Shown here: piece after piece, positions 8,780 through 16,100 of the stretch
How the letters are laid out: each line of letters begins with the position of its first letter
Numbering within the stretch: the stretch's first letter is position 1
Assembly (NCBI GenBank): GCA_022706885.1
Contig: JAKJBR010000012.1
Location: 1 to 38,358, forward strand
DNA length: 38,358 nucleotides
DNA from: DUPQ01 sp022706885
GTDB lineage: Bacteria > Bacillota > Clostridia > DUPQ01
Direction: 5' to 3'
The notes under the pieces: model-generated
Seen by the model: the letters and a program-made list of their open reading frames with translations, nothing else
Told to the model about the DNA's origin: nothing
Database searches by the model: none
Program-made: the position numbers and the translations under genes

Positions 8780-8808
8780 TTGACATAATTCTCCTCTTGT
8801 TCTATACT
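8780..8808 (+). promoter_or_regulatory. Promoter of the T-box/synthetase transcript
   Basis: A perfect TTGACA (8780-8785), 17 nt, then TATACT (8803-8808). It places the transcript start near 8815, just upstream of Stem I of the T-box. Confidence 0.85.
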
Positions 8809-8814
8809 TTTTTG

Positions 8815-9054
8815 GTAAGGCGATGATAAGAAAAAGTAGTGTGGTCAATGGATTTACAGAGAGCCTTGATGCTGAGATAAGGCATTACACATCACATGAA
8901 ACAGGCCTTGGAGCCGTTAGCACCGGGGGTTCCCGTTACAGGACGGAAGTACTTTTGTACTTTATAAGGCATATACGGTGACGGATATGCGAAGAAGGGT
9001 GGCACCGCGATATTATCGCCCCTGATAAAACAATAGTTTTACGGGGGCTTTTTT
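8815..9054 (+). ncRNA. T-box riboswitch leader, specifier position reads CAG
   Basis: Senses uncharged tRNA and controls transcription of the synthetase gene downstream. Core AAGGGTGGCACCGCG lies at 8995-9009; its UGGC bulge (9000-9003) would pair with a tRNA ending GCCA. Stem I can be drawn: GGC (8819-8821)/GCC (8913-8915), a GATGA K-turn, TAAG (8827-8830)/CTTG (8907-8910), AGTA loop-E side (8835-8838), TGTGGT (8840-8845)/ATCACA (8891-8896), AGAGAG bulge (8858-8863), and distal hairpin GCCTT/AAGGC. By position in this fold the specifier is CAG (8902-8904). An AUG (8896-8898) lies partly inside the helix. The specifier assignment is my reading of the fold and could shift by one base. Confidence 0.9.
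9018..9054 (+). terminator. T-box attenuator terminator
   Basis: GCCCCTGATAAAAC (9018-9031) pairs with GTTTTACGGGGGC (9036-9048, small internal mismatch) around an AATA loop, followed by six T. Its 5' side competes with the antiterminator containing the T-box core. Confidence 0.9.
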
Positions 9055-9070
9055 GAGATAGGAGTTAATT

Positions 9071-11053
9071 ATGAAAGAAGAAATTAAAAGACCGGTATTT
9101 CCCAAAAGGGCAGTTATAACATCAGGTATGCCGTACGGAAACAAAGGACTGCATTTCGGGCATATAGGAGGATTATTCGTTCATGCGGACGTCTTTGTCA
9201 GATTCATGCGGGACAGAATAGGGGAAGAAAACGTCATCTTCATATCGGGAACCGACTGTTACGGCTCTCCCATTCTGGAAAGTTACAGAAAACTTAAAGA
9301 AAGCGGCAATACCGAACATAAAAATATAGTTGAATATGTAGAGTCCAATCATATTAAGCAAAAAAACACACTGGATGCATATGAAATAAGTCTCAATCAT
9401 TTCGGAGCATCGGGCTTATACAGAGATAAAGAAATTCACAGAAAGGTATCAATTGAAGTTTTTGAATCACTGTACAAAGGCGGGTATCTTTCTGTTATGT
9501 CTACGCCTCAGTTTTACGATCCGAAATTCAAGACTTTACTGAATGGCAGACAGGTGGAAGGCAAGTGTCCGTTTGAAGGGTGCGGATCGGAAAAAGCATA
9601 TGCCGACGAATGCGGACTGGGACATCAGTATATGCCGGAGGAACTGATCGATCCGAAAAGCACTTTATCGGGATTAAAGCCGGAAATAGTTGATGTGGAG
9701 AACTGGTATTTCCGGCTGGAAGATTTCCGGGATAAGATGCAGGAGTATACAAAGGATTTGAGAGAGCACTCCGTTACAAGGAAGTTTGTTCTTGACGCGA
9801 TAGATGAGTTTTTGAAACCTCCCGTCATATATGTTCAGAGAAAACAGATAGATGATTTGGAAGAGCTGGAAAGGGCTTTCCCCGAGCACGAAAAAATAGA
9901 TGAGGAAAACAAGGCTTCCATTACTTTTGTTTTTAAGAATCTTGATGACCGCGATATTGCGCGCGATGTACTTAATGAAAGGCAGATCCGATACCGTACC
10001 GGCAAGACTCTGGTTCCTTTCCGTCTTTCGGGAAACATAGACTGGGGAGTTCCCATTCCGGAAAAAGATAATCTGAAAGACCTTACTTTCTGGGTATGGC
10101 CGGAATCGTTGTGGGCACCTATATCATTTTTGAGAACCTATCTTGAAGAAAAGGGAGCAAAAGAGGATGAATGGAAAAAATGGTGGCTGGATGATGAAAG
10201 CAATGTATATCAGTTCATAGGAGAAGACAACATATACTTCTACTGCATAGCGGAGATGGCAATGTTTGCGGCAATGAAGCATCCGGATTTTGACACATTG
10301 GATATGACCAAGCTTCATCTTCCAGATATTATTGCCAATAAACATATTCTGTTTATGGACAAAAAAGCCAGCAGCAGTTCACAGATAAAGCCGCCGATGG
10401 CGAATGATTTATTGGAATACTATACCGCAGAGCAGTTGAGAATGCATTTTATAAGCTTGGGACTTACAAGTAAGAGCAGCTCCTTCAAGCCTCAGGCTTT
10501 ACTTCCCAAAGAAGAGCGGGAGGGAGTGGACCCCGCATTAAAAGAGGGTAATCTTCTTACCAATGTTTTCAACAGACTGATAAGATCCTGTTTATATTCC
10601 ATACAGAAATACAACGATTCGATAGTAACGACAGGAAAAGTATCGGAAGAAATCAAGCAGCAATCGGATGATGCAATACTGGAATATGAAAGACATATGT
10701 ATAACAATGACATTCACAGAATTGCATATGTGCTGGACAGTTATGTGAGAATCATAAATAAGCACTGGGCCAACAACATAAGAGTGGCCGATGCCAATGA
10801 CGACGAGGCGTTGAGAAATCAGATTCTTATCGACTGTTTCCACGGCATAAAGACTGCGCTTCTTCTTTTACATCCCATTGCTCCGACAGGTTGCGAGAAG
10901 GCAAGGGAATACATAGGTTTTTCCGAAAAACTGTGGAGCTGGGATTATGCGTTTTCCTCCGTAGAAGAGCTTCTTATCGACAAAGATGCCAAAACAATAT
11001 TCTTGGAGCCGAGAGAAGACTTTTTCAGAAAACATGACAGCCAGTTTGAATAG
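9071..11053 (+). CDS. Divergent MetRS-like class I aminoacyl-tRNA synthetase
   Basis: A 660-residue class I synthetase of MetRS type: HFGH as the HIGH motif (residues 28-31), MetRS-like ADVF.RFMRDRIG and GTDCYGSPI, a zinc knuckle (Cys166, Cys171, Cys181, His185), GNIDWGVPIP near 321, and a helical anticodon domain. Several hallmarks are altered. KMSKS appears as KASSS (432-436), losing the second Lys. By eye-alignment to E. coli MetRS, pocket residues Ala256, Pro257, Tyr260, Ile297 and His301 become Ser346, Leu347, Pro350, Asn387 and Tyr391. About 70 extra residues sit before GNIDW. Whether it charges tRNA-Met, another tRNA, or none is open, so no symbol is given. The ATG has AGGAG 6 nt upstream and follows the T-box terminator by 16 nt. 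Confidence 0.82.
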   Translation: MKEEIKRPVFPKRAVITSGMPYGNKGLHFGHIGGLFVHADVFVRFMRDRIGEENVIFISGTDCYGSPILESYRKLKESGNTEHKNIVEYVESNHIKQKNTLDAYEISLNHFGASGLYRDKEIHRKVSIEVFESLYKGGYLSVMSTPQFYDPKFKTLLNGRQVEGKCPFEGCGSEKAYADECGLGHQYMPEELIDPKSTLSGLKPEIVDVENWYFRLEDFRDKMQEYTKDLREHSVTRKFVLDAIDEFLKPPVIYVQRKQIDDLEELERAFPEHEKIDEENKASITFVFKNLDDRDIARDVLNERQIRYRTGKTLVPFRLSGNIDWGVPIPEKDNLKDLTFWVWPESLWAPISFLRTYLEEKGAKEDEWKKWWLDDESNVYQFIGEDNIYFYCIAEMAMFAAMKHPDFDTLDMTKLHLPDIIANKHILFMDKKASSSSQIKPPMANDLLEYYTAEQLRMHFISLGLTSKSSSFKPQALLPKEEREGVDPALKEGNLLTNVFNRLIRSCLYSIQKYNDSIVTTGKVSEEIKQQSDDAILEYERHMYNNDIHRIAYVLDSYVRIINKHWANNIRVADANDDEALRNQILIDCFHGIKTALLLLHPIAPTGCEKAREYIGFSEKLWSWDYAFSSVEELLIDKDAKTIFLEPREDFFRKHDSQFE

Positions 11054-11239
11054 ATTATAAGTTGCTTATGCAAAGTTTCTGAAAAGAACGATATTGTATT
11101 AAAAAATACTGTTTTGTCTGTGGTATATGTTGCTTGATTCTGTTAATATCGCCTCGGATGCCCCTTCATGAAACTAAATAGTCAGTTCCCCTACATCTAT
11201 TTTCCGAAAATGCAAACATGAAGTTCAAGGCATCTTCTT

Positions 11240-12295
11240 TTAATAATTCAAATCGCCGGGTATATTACGCAGTACGGCTTTTCCGAGTTCAACCGCATTA
11301 ATAAAATCATCATATGCACAGTAACCGTAGTGGGTATGTGCATACCTAACGGGAATACCTATTACCACCGTAGGTACAGCTCCCGTCACCAGATGAATTT
11401 TACCTCCGTCGGTTCCGCCACCTGCTCTTACTGCATCCTGGAATGGGATGTTGTATTGTTTTGCAATACTTCTTACAAAGGCAAGAAATCTGGGGTTGGT
11501 AATCATGCTTCCGTCCCTGTGACGTAGCTGAGGTCCTTTTTTGAGAGCCGCCTGTGTTTCATAACCGCTTGTAAAGGTATCATCCGCCGGTGTGCCTTCA
11601 TATACTATGGCTATATCCGGATTAACCGTTTTAACGGTTACTTCCGCTCCTCTTAAGCCTACCTCTTCCTGTGTGGATATGGTCCCTATAAGGTCTATAT
11701 TGAGTTCCTCACGGGCTAAATCTTCCATTGTTGCGATTACAGCTGCCGCACCTATTCTGTCATCAAATGCTTTTGCACACATAATGCCGTTACTGTTCAT
11801 GGAAAAATCCACATCGGGAACTACCGGAGCCGCTATATCTATACCGAAATCGTTTATGACTTCCTCTCTGGATGTTGCACCTACATCTATAAGCATGTTC
11901 TCAATCTTAGGCGGGGCATCTTTCTGAGCCGCGGACAGAAAATGAGGGGGAACCGATGCGACCACTCCTTTTATATATACACCGTTGCGGTTTCTTACCC
12001 TTACTCTTTGTGCCGCTACATTGGCATCCTGCCAGCCTCCTATGGGAATGAACTTCAACAACCCGTTTCCCGTTATGAACTGAACCATGAAGCCTACTTC
12101 ATCGGAATGTGCATCAATCATAACAAGAGGTCTGTTTCCGGCATTCTGCTTCTTTCCCAGAAAGACATTGTTCATGGTGTCCACCGCGACTTTTTCGGAC
12201 ACCGCATATTTCTTTATTACATCGACAACTTCATCCTCAAAACCCGATATACCGTTTGCATCGGTCAAGCTTCTTATAAGTTCAACATATTTCAT
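11240..12295 (-). CDS. M42-family metalloaminopeptidase
   Basis: A 351-residue cytosolic peptidase of the M42 (FrvX/YsdC/glutamyl aminopeptidase) family, which trims short peptides as a large oligomer with two metals. Expected ligands are present: His63 (AHSDEVGF), Asp178 (AFDDR), Glu210-Glu211 (STQEEVG, catalytic base and ligand), Glu233 (VYEG, where many relatives have Asp) and His320 (RYAHTH). It begins 1 nt after the murA stop, with its AGAGG ribosome binding site inside the murA end, so the two are co-translated. Some family members have been misnamed cellulases; nothing here supports that. Confidence 0.9.
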   Translation of the reverse strand: MKYVELIRSLTDANGISGFEDEVVDVIKKYAVSEKVAVDTMNNVFLGKKQNAGNRPLVMIDAHSDEVGFMVQFITGNGLLKFIPIGGWQDANVAAQRVRVRNRNGVYIKGVVASVPPHFLSAAQKDAPPKIENMLIDVGATSREEVINDFGIDIAAPVVPDVDFSMNSNGIMCAKAFDDRIGAAAVIATMEDLAREELNIDLIGTISTQEEVGLRGAEVTVKTVNPDIAIVYEGTPADDTFTSGYETQAALKKGPQLRHRDGSMITNPRFLAFVRSIAKQYNIPFQDAVRAGGGTDGGKIHLVTGAVPTVVIGIPVRYAHTHYGYCAYDDFINAVELGKAVLRNIPGDLNY

Positions 12296-12296
12296 T

Positions 12297-13565
12297 TTAC
12301 TTACCTCTTTCTATGACGGCTTTCAGAGACTGCAGTTTCTTGATGAAATCTTCGTATCCTCTGTCGAGATATTCAAGATTGTATATAGTGGTCTGTCCTT
12401 CCGCCATCAGTCCCGCTATAACCATTGCCGCTGCAGCACGGAGGTCGGTAGGCAATACCGGAGCCCCTATCAATTTAGGCACCCCTTTTATAATCGCCGA
12501 TTCGCCGCTTAACTGTATATTCGCACCGAGTTTCTGAAGTTGTTCCACATACTGGAAACGGGTGGGAAATACTCCTTCGGTTATTCTGCTCTCTCCGTCG
12601 GCAACGGACAGCAGTGTTGCGAACTGAGGATGTAAATCGGTCGGAAAACCGGGATAGGGCATGGTCTTTATGTTGGTATTCTTTACTCTCTTTACATTGG
12701 CTTTTACCGTTATGGAATCATCCATTGCTTCAACGGTGACTCCCATCTCGGTCAGTTTCATGGACAGAGCATCCATATGCTCAGGCATTACATTATGTAG
12801 TGTAACGGTACCTTTTGTTGCGGTAGCGGCTATCATTAATGTACCCGCTTCAATCATATCCGGACATATGGAATAGGATCTGCCTCCCGAAAGTTCCTTA
12901 ACGCCCCTTATTCTTATCGCATTTGTACCCGCACCTTTGATATCGGCACCCATCATGTTCAGGAAGTTGGCAACATCCACCACATGAGGTTCTCTGTTGG
13001 CATTTTCTATTGTTGTCGTGCCTTCGGCAAGAGTCGCCGTAAGTATGGAGTTAATGGTAGCTCCAACGGAATAGTTATCGAAATAGATACTGTTACCTAC
13101 GAGTTTTTTTGCTTTTGCAGTGATATATCCGCCGGTGGTTTCCACCGAAGCACCGAGAGTCTCAAACGCATAGACATGCTGATCAATAGGCCTCGGAGCA
13201 AAATTGCATCCGCCCGGAAAAACAACTTTTGCCTGCCTGAATCTTCCCAAAAGTGATCCTACGAAATAGTAAGAGCCTCTCAATGTGCTTAAATCGGGAT
13301 TATCGCATATAGGCGAATTGACACCCGTTGCATCAACCTCAACGGTTTTATCTCCTGTCCATTGCACGGAAGCACCTATTTGTTTCAGTGTTTCCAATAA
13401 AATGAGTATATCGGTTATCCTCGGAACATTTTCCAAAAAAACCTTGCCTTTGACCATGGCCGATGCGCATATTATTGCTACAGCCGCGTTCTTTGAACCA
13501 CCTACGGTGACATCGCCTTCCAGCTTTTTGCCGCCTTTGACAACAATTCTATCTTCTGTACTCAA
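12297..13565 (-). CDS. murA: UDP-N-acetylglucosamine 1-carboxyvinyltransferase
   Basis: Transfers enolpyruvate from PEP to UDP-GlcNAc, the first committed step of peptidoglycan synthesis, in the cytosol. The 422 residues match the family. Lys25-Asn26 (GSKNAAV), the Arg96 region (LRGSYYFVG) and the catalytic Cys120 in the mobile loop (PGGCNFAPRPIDQH) are present; a Cys here predicts fosfomycin sensitivity rather than the resistant Asp form. The start is a TTG at 13565 with GGAG 8 nt upstream; no in-frame ATG is better placed. It leads a two-gene operon with the M42 peptidase. Confidence 0.95.
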   Translation of the reverse strand: MSTEDRIVVKGGKKLEGDVTVGGSKNAAVAIICASAMVKGKVFLENVPRITDILILLETLKQIGASVQWTGDKTVEVDATGVNSPICDNPDLSTLRGSYYFVGSLLGRFRQAKVVFPGGCNFAPRPIDQHVYAFETLGASVETTGGYITAKAKKLVGNSIYFDNYSVGATINSILTATLAEGTTTIENANREPHVVDVANFLNMMGADIKGAGTNAIRIRGVKELSGGRSYSICPDMIEAGTLMIAATATKGTVTLHNVMPEHMDALSMKLTEMGVTVEAMDDSITVKANVKRVKNTNIKTMPYPGFPTDLHPQFATLLSVADGESRITEGVFPTRFQYVEQLQKLGANIQLSGESAIIKGVPKLIGAPVLPTDLRAAAAMVIAGLMAEGQTTIYNLEYLDRGYEDFIKKLQSLKAVIERGK

Positions 13566-13597
13566 TCAAGTATCTCCAATCATCTTTCAATATTAAT

Positions 13598-13626
13598 ATG
13601 ATACATTTTCTTGACTGAATATTCAA
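13598..13626 (-). promoter_or_regulatory. Promoter of murA
   Basis: On the minus strand TTGAAT (13626-13621), 17 nt, then TATCAT (13603-13598). The predicted start is near 13591, giving a leader of about 26 nt. Confidence 0.6.
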
Positions 13627-13730
13627 TGATTTTATAATTTTCAATGTGTTCATAACATTTTCACCCTTTCATCACATTACGGATTTAACATAGAATTACC
13701 ACAAACTAAAAAGGTTCCGACCTTTGAGAA

Positions 13731-13767
13731 AAAAAAGACTGCCGTCTACCCCAATGCAGTCTTTTTT
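13731..13767. terminator. Strong bidirectional-type terminator hairpin
   Basis: AAAAAAGACTGC (13731-13742) pairs perfectly with GCAGTCTTTTTT (13756-13767), with T-runs on both strands. On the minus strand it lies between the ECF gene and murA and would stop read-through from the former. No + strand gene ends here. Confidence 0.75.
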
Positions 13768-13894
13768 CTTTTTAATATAAAAAGCAAAAAATGTTAAGTT
13801 CACGCTCGTTTCACATAATATTAACATTGAGTTCATAAAACATATGTATCATGTAGTCATTAACCACTACCCCATAAAGATCAATTTTCCCCCA

Positions 13895-13969
13895 GAAGAG
13901 ATTGCGAAAGCGGTCTCTTCATCTTTGCAACAATAAAAGCGACAAGCCGGATAAAATATCCGGCCTGTC
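13895..13969. other. Two adjacent hairpins in a 448-nt spacer; second is a probable ECF terminator
   Basis: The first hairpin pairs GAAGAGATTGC (13895-13905) with GCGGTCTCTTC (13910-13920) around a GAAA tetraloop. Its two G-U pairs exist only in + strand RNA. The second pairs GACA-A-GCCGGATA (13941-13953) with TATCCGGC-C-TGTC (13957-13969). Read on the minus strand, the second follows the ECF stop codon by 44 nt and is trailed by GCTTTTATT, so it is a likely terminator there. The rest of 13566-14013 holds the murA promoter, the terminator at 13731, and an inverted repeat AATGTTAA...TTAACATT near 13790-13831. No reading frame is convincing. Confidence 0.5.
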
Positions 13970-14013
13970 TGTATAGTTAACATACGATTCATCGTATGGG
14001 AACCGGGCAGCAA

Positions 14014-14793
14014 CTATTCGGCCTTTGCTTCAGCTGCCGATATTTCAACAGGTTGGTCTTTCCTGTATACCAGTTTTGTCAGTGCTTCCACAACAATGGA
14101 TCCGATTATAACGGCGCCTACCGTTTCAGGTATACCGTTTGCCACTCCTATCCCTACCAGAAAATCTTTTGCCAAGGAAGGGTCAACACCTAATTTGGCA
14201 ACCCATTCGCCGCCGTAAATCAATCCGATCATACTAAGTACCAGAACAGTATTCGTCAATGTCGCAACCGCTGCGGACAGAGCAACGGCAAAGTTCTTGG
14301 ATTCGTAGTTCAGTATGGCATAAATCTCGGCACCGAAAACCACCAGTAAAAGGAATATATTGAATATGGCATAAAAAGTTTTGCCTTCCTGAAAATTGGT
14401 TACAACCTGATTAAGAAGATAATATGCCGTTGCAAAGAGCATAATAGTAAGTAATGTAACGGAAAGAGGCTTTTTCAGTTTTTTGAACAAAGCATATACA
14501 AAGTATGCCACAAGGCCGACAAGTATTCTCGGAACTACCGATACTAACGGATTCAAAAATACATATGATGTTACAGTAGGGAATAACAGGGCATTCAAAA
14601 CACTGGACAACCCGAAAATCAAGCCTACTATCGCTCCTACCAAAGGTCCTTCTAAAATTGCCGCTACAATTACAGGAATGTGTATGATTGTTGCTTTTGT
14701 CGGTCCGACGGGAATATAACCTATCGGCGTTAAAGCCATTACTATGCATAATGCACCCATTATGCCCGCTATCGCGATTTTACGTGTCTTCAT
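14014..14793 (-). CDS. ECF transporter S (substrate-binding) component
   Basis: A 259-residue integral membrane protein with about six hydrophobic segments. It is the substrate-capture subunit of an energy-coupling factor vitamin importer, which works with shared EcfA1/A2/T subunits not present in this window. Family hallmarks are the N-terminal KIAIAGIMGALCIVMALTP segment and the GP.KATIIHIPVIVAAILEGPLVGAIVG loop and helix. The substrate (riboflavin, pantothenate or another vitamin) cannot be decided by eye. GGAGG precedes the ATG. It has its own promoter with a palindrome in the leader; no vitamin riboswitch is visible. Confidence 0.82.
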   Translation of the reverse strand: MKTRKIAIAGIMGALCIVMALTPIGYIPVGPTKATIIHIPVIVAAILEGPLVGAIVGLIFGLSSVLNALLFPTVTSYVFLNPLVSVVPRILVGLVAYFVYALFKKLKKPLSVTLLTIMLFATAYYLLNQVVTNFQEGKTFYAIFNIFLLLVVFGAEIYAILNYESKNFAVALSAAVATLTNTVLVLSMIGLIYGGEWVAKLGVDPSLAKDFLVGIGVANGIPETVGAVIIGSIVVEALTKLVYRKDQPVEISAAEAKAE

Positions 14794-14813
14794 ATTACTA
14801 CCTCCGCTTCAGT

Positions 14814-14871
14814 TCCCTTAAGGGATACCTATCTTGGCGTGAATTATATAACAGAAAAGACAGATGTGCAA
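14814..14871 (-). promoter_or_regulatory. ECF gene promoter with a 12-bp palindrome in the leader
   Basis: On the minus strand TTGCAC (14871-14866), 17 nt, then TATAAT (14848-14843). Downstream of the predicted start, the perfect palindrome TCCCTTAAGGGA (14814-14825) lies between start site and ribosome binding site. It is a candidate operator; no regulator gene adjoins it. Confidence 0.7.
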
Positions 14872-14904
14872 TGAAAATATAAGAAGGGGAAGTTTTGCCG
14901 TGTT

Positions 14905-16002
14905 TTATCTGAATGCCGTAAGCATTGCATCTATATTCTCTACAGGCACATCCGGCTGTACGTTATGAGAGGAAGCTAAAATATAGCCTCCGTTTTCACT
15001 TAGTATATCCGATACTCTCCGTACTTCTTTTTTAACCTCTTCAACGGTGGCTTTGGATAAAAGATTCTGCTCGTCAATGCCTCCCCAGAAAACCAGTTTA
15101 TCGCCGAATTCGCCTTTTAATTTTTCCGGTTCCATATCTGCAGTTCCCGGTTGAATGGGATTCAGTATATCCACTCCCATGTCTATTATTGCGGGTAACA
15201 GCCTGTATACCGAGCCGCAGGAGTGATGGAAGAAGAGGGCATTGCTCATTGATTTGACTTGACCGATTCGCTTTTTATACCAAGGTGCTATCATTTCTTC
15301 AAACATATCCGGTGAAATAAACGGACCGTTCTGCATTCCGAAATCATCTCCGCTGGTTGTTACATGAATATATTTTCCCAAGCTTCCGTAATACAATTCA
15401 TTCACATCGGTAACGTATTTGTGATAATTTTCAAAAAACCATTCGGCTGTTTCCGGTTCCGCCGCAATCCTGTAGAGAAAATCATCAAAACCGAACATCC
15501 AGCAGCCCAGCTCGAAATAGCCGTAAACGGGATGTCCCGCTACTACCACATAGTCGGTATCGTAATACAGTCTTTTTGCTTTTTCCGTTTCTTCCCTGAT
15601 AAGATTTCTGTCAATATCTTTGGCATCCGGCCAGGGAAAAGCCTTTATTTCCTCAAATGTCGCATCTTTCAGGGGATTATGCACAATCTCCCAATATAGC
15701 CCGAATAACTGCCATTTTATTCCCCAGCAGTTGGTAAACTCTCCCTGTGCCATTTTTGAATTGTCGGTAAGTACCGTCGGAGGCTTGAAAATATATCCCA
15801 CTCTTCGAAAATCAATATCGTAATGACGCATTATCTTCTCTTCCGCATCGGCAACATCCAAAGCGTCCATGTTGTGGTATTTTATAAAAGCCTTCAGAAA
15901 TTCCTCATGATAAGATGTCAAAGGAGTGCCGTTCAGATCCAACGGCGGCCTGTCGGTTTTAATGTGTTTTACTGTCTTTTCAAATCGCGCTCTGTAATCC
16001 AT
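14905..16002 (-). CDS. Uroporphyrinogen decarboxylase-fold protein (MtaA/URO-D family), first copy
   Basis: A 365-residue soluble protein of the URO-D superfamily. It has the HHSCGS metal-binding motif near residue 256 and a WGGID motif near 308, as in corrinoid methyltransferases (MtaA-like) rather than haem-pathway HemE. The HxCG motif suggests a zinc-bound thiol or alkoxide substrate. No corrinoid protein or haem gene is nearby, so the role is unknown. The ATG at 16002 has no Shine-Dalgarno sequence and coincides with the predicted transcript start, so the mRNA looks leaderless. A paralogue lies at 22310. Confidence 0.8.
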   Translation of the reverse strand: MDYRARFEKTVKHIKTDRPPLDLNGTPLTSYHEEFLKAFIKYHNMDALDVADAEEKIMRHYDIDFRRVGYIFKPPTVLTDNSKMAQGEFTNCWGIKWQLFGLYWEIVHNPLKDATFEEIKAFPWPDAKDIDRNLIREETEKAKRLYYDTDYVVVAGHPVYGYFELGCWMFGFDDFLYRIAAEPETAEWFFENYHKYVTDVNELYYGSLGKYIHVTTSGDDFGMQNGPFISPDMFEEMIAPWYKKRIGQVKSMSNALFFHHSCGSVYRLLPAIIDMGVDILNPIQPGTADMEPEKLKGEFGDKLVFWGGIDEQNLLSKATVEEVKKEVRRVSDILSENGGYILASSHNVQPDVPVENIDAMLTAFR

Positions 16003-16009
16003 GTATTTG

Positions 16010-16091
16010 ATTATATTGTATTGCCTCTTTGTTTACAAGTTATTCAATAACCGATGTATGTATTGACTATTTGCACCGGTAGGCTGATAAT
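16010..16091. promoter_or_regulatory. Divergent promoters around a palindrome, both apparently leaderless
   Basis: Minus strand: TTGTAA (16038-16033), 17 nt, TATAAT (16015-16010), with the ATG 8 nt after the -10. Plus strand: TTGACT (16063-16068), 17 nt, GATAAT (16086-16091), with GTG-ATG beginning 7 nt after the -10. Between the two -35 boxes lies the perfect palindrome GTTATT-C-AATAAC (16039-16051). Neither start codon has a ribosome binding site. Confidence 0.75.
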
Positions 16092-16100
16092 TTACTTGTG

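Noticed and set aside
8636..8848. A 70-codon minus-strand reading frame containing three KNVT-like peptide repeats
   Set aside because: The peptide repeats are the 33-bp DNA repeats read in frame. The frame overlaps the T-box promoter and the ATPase promoter and has no ribosome binding site.
8896..8898. AUG as the T-box specifier, which would fit a methionine synthetase
   Set aside because: It falls at the end of the helix above the specifier loop and about 6 nt from the position occupied by specifiers in canonical Stem I. Kept open as an alternative in the finding.
11054..11239. Possible terminator between the convergent synthetase and M42 genes
   Set aside because: Only a long-range GATGCC/GGCATC pairing with a loop of about 50 nt was found, without a T-run. 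Nothing else is visible in this spacer.
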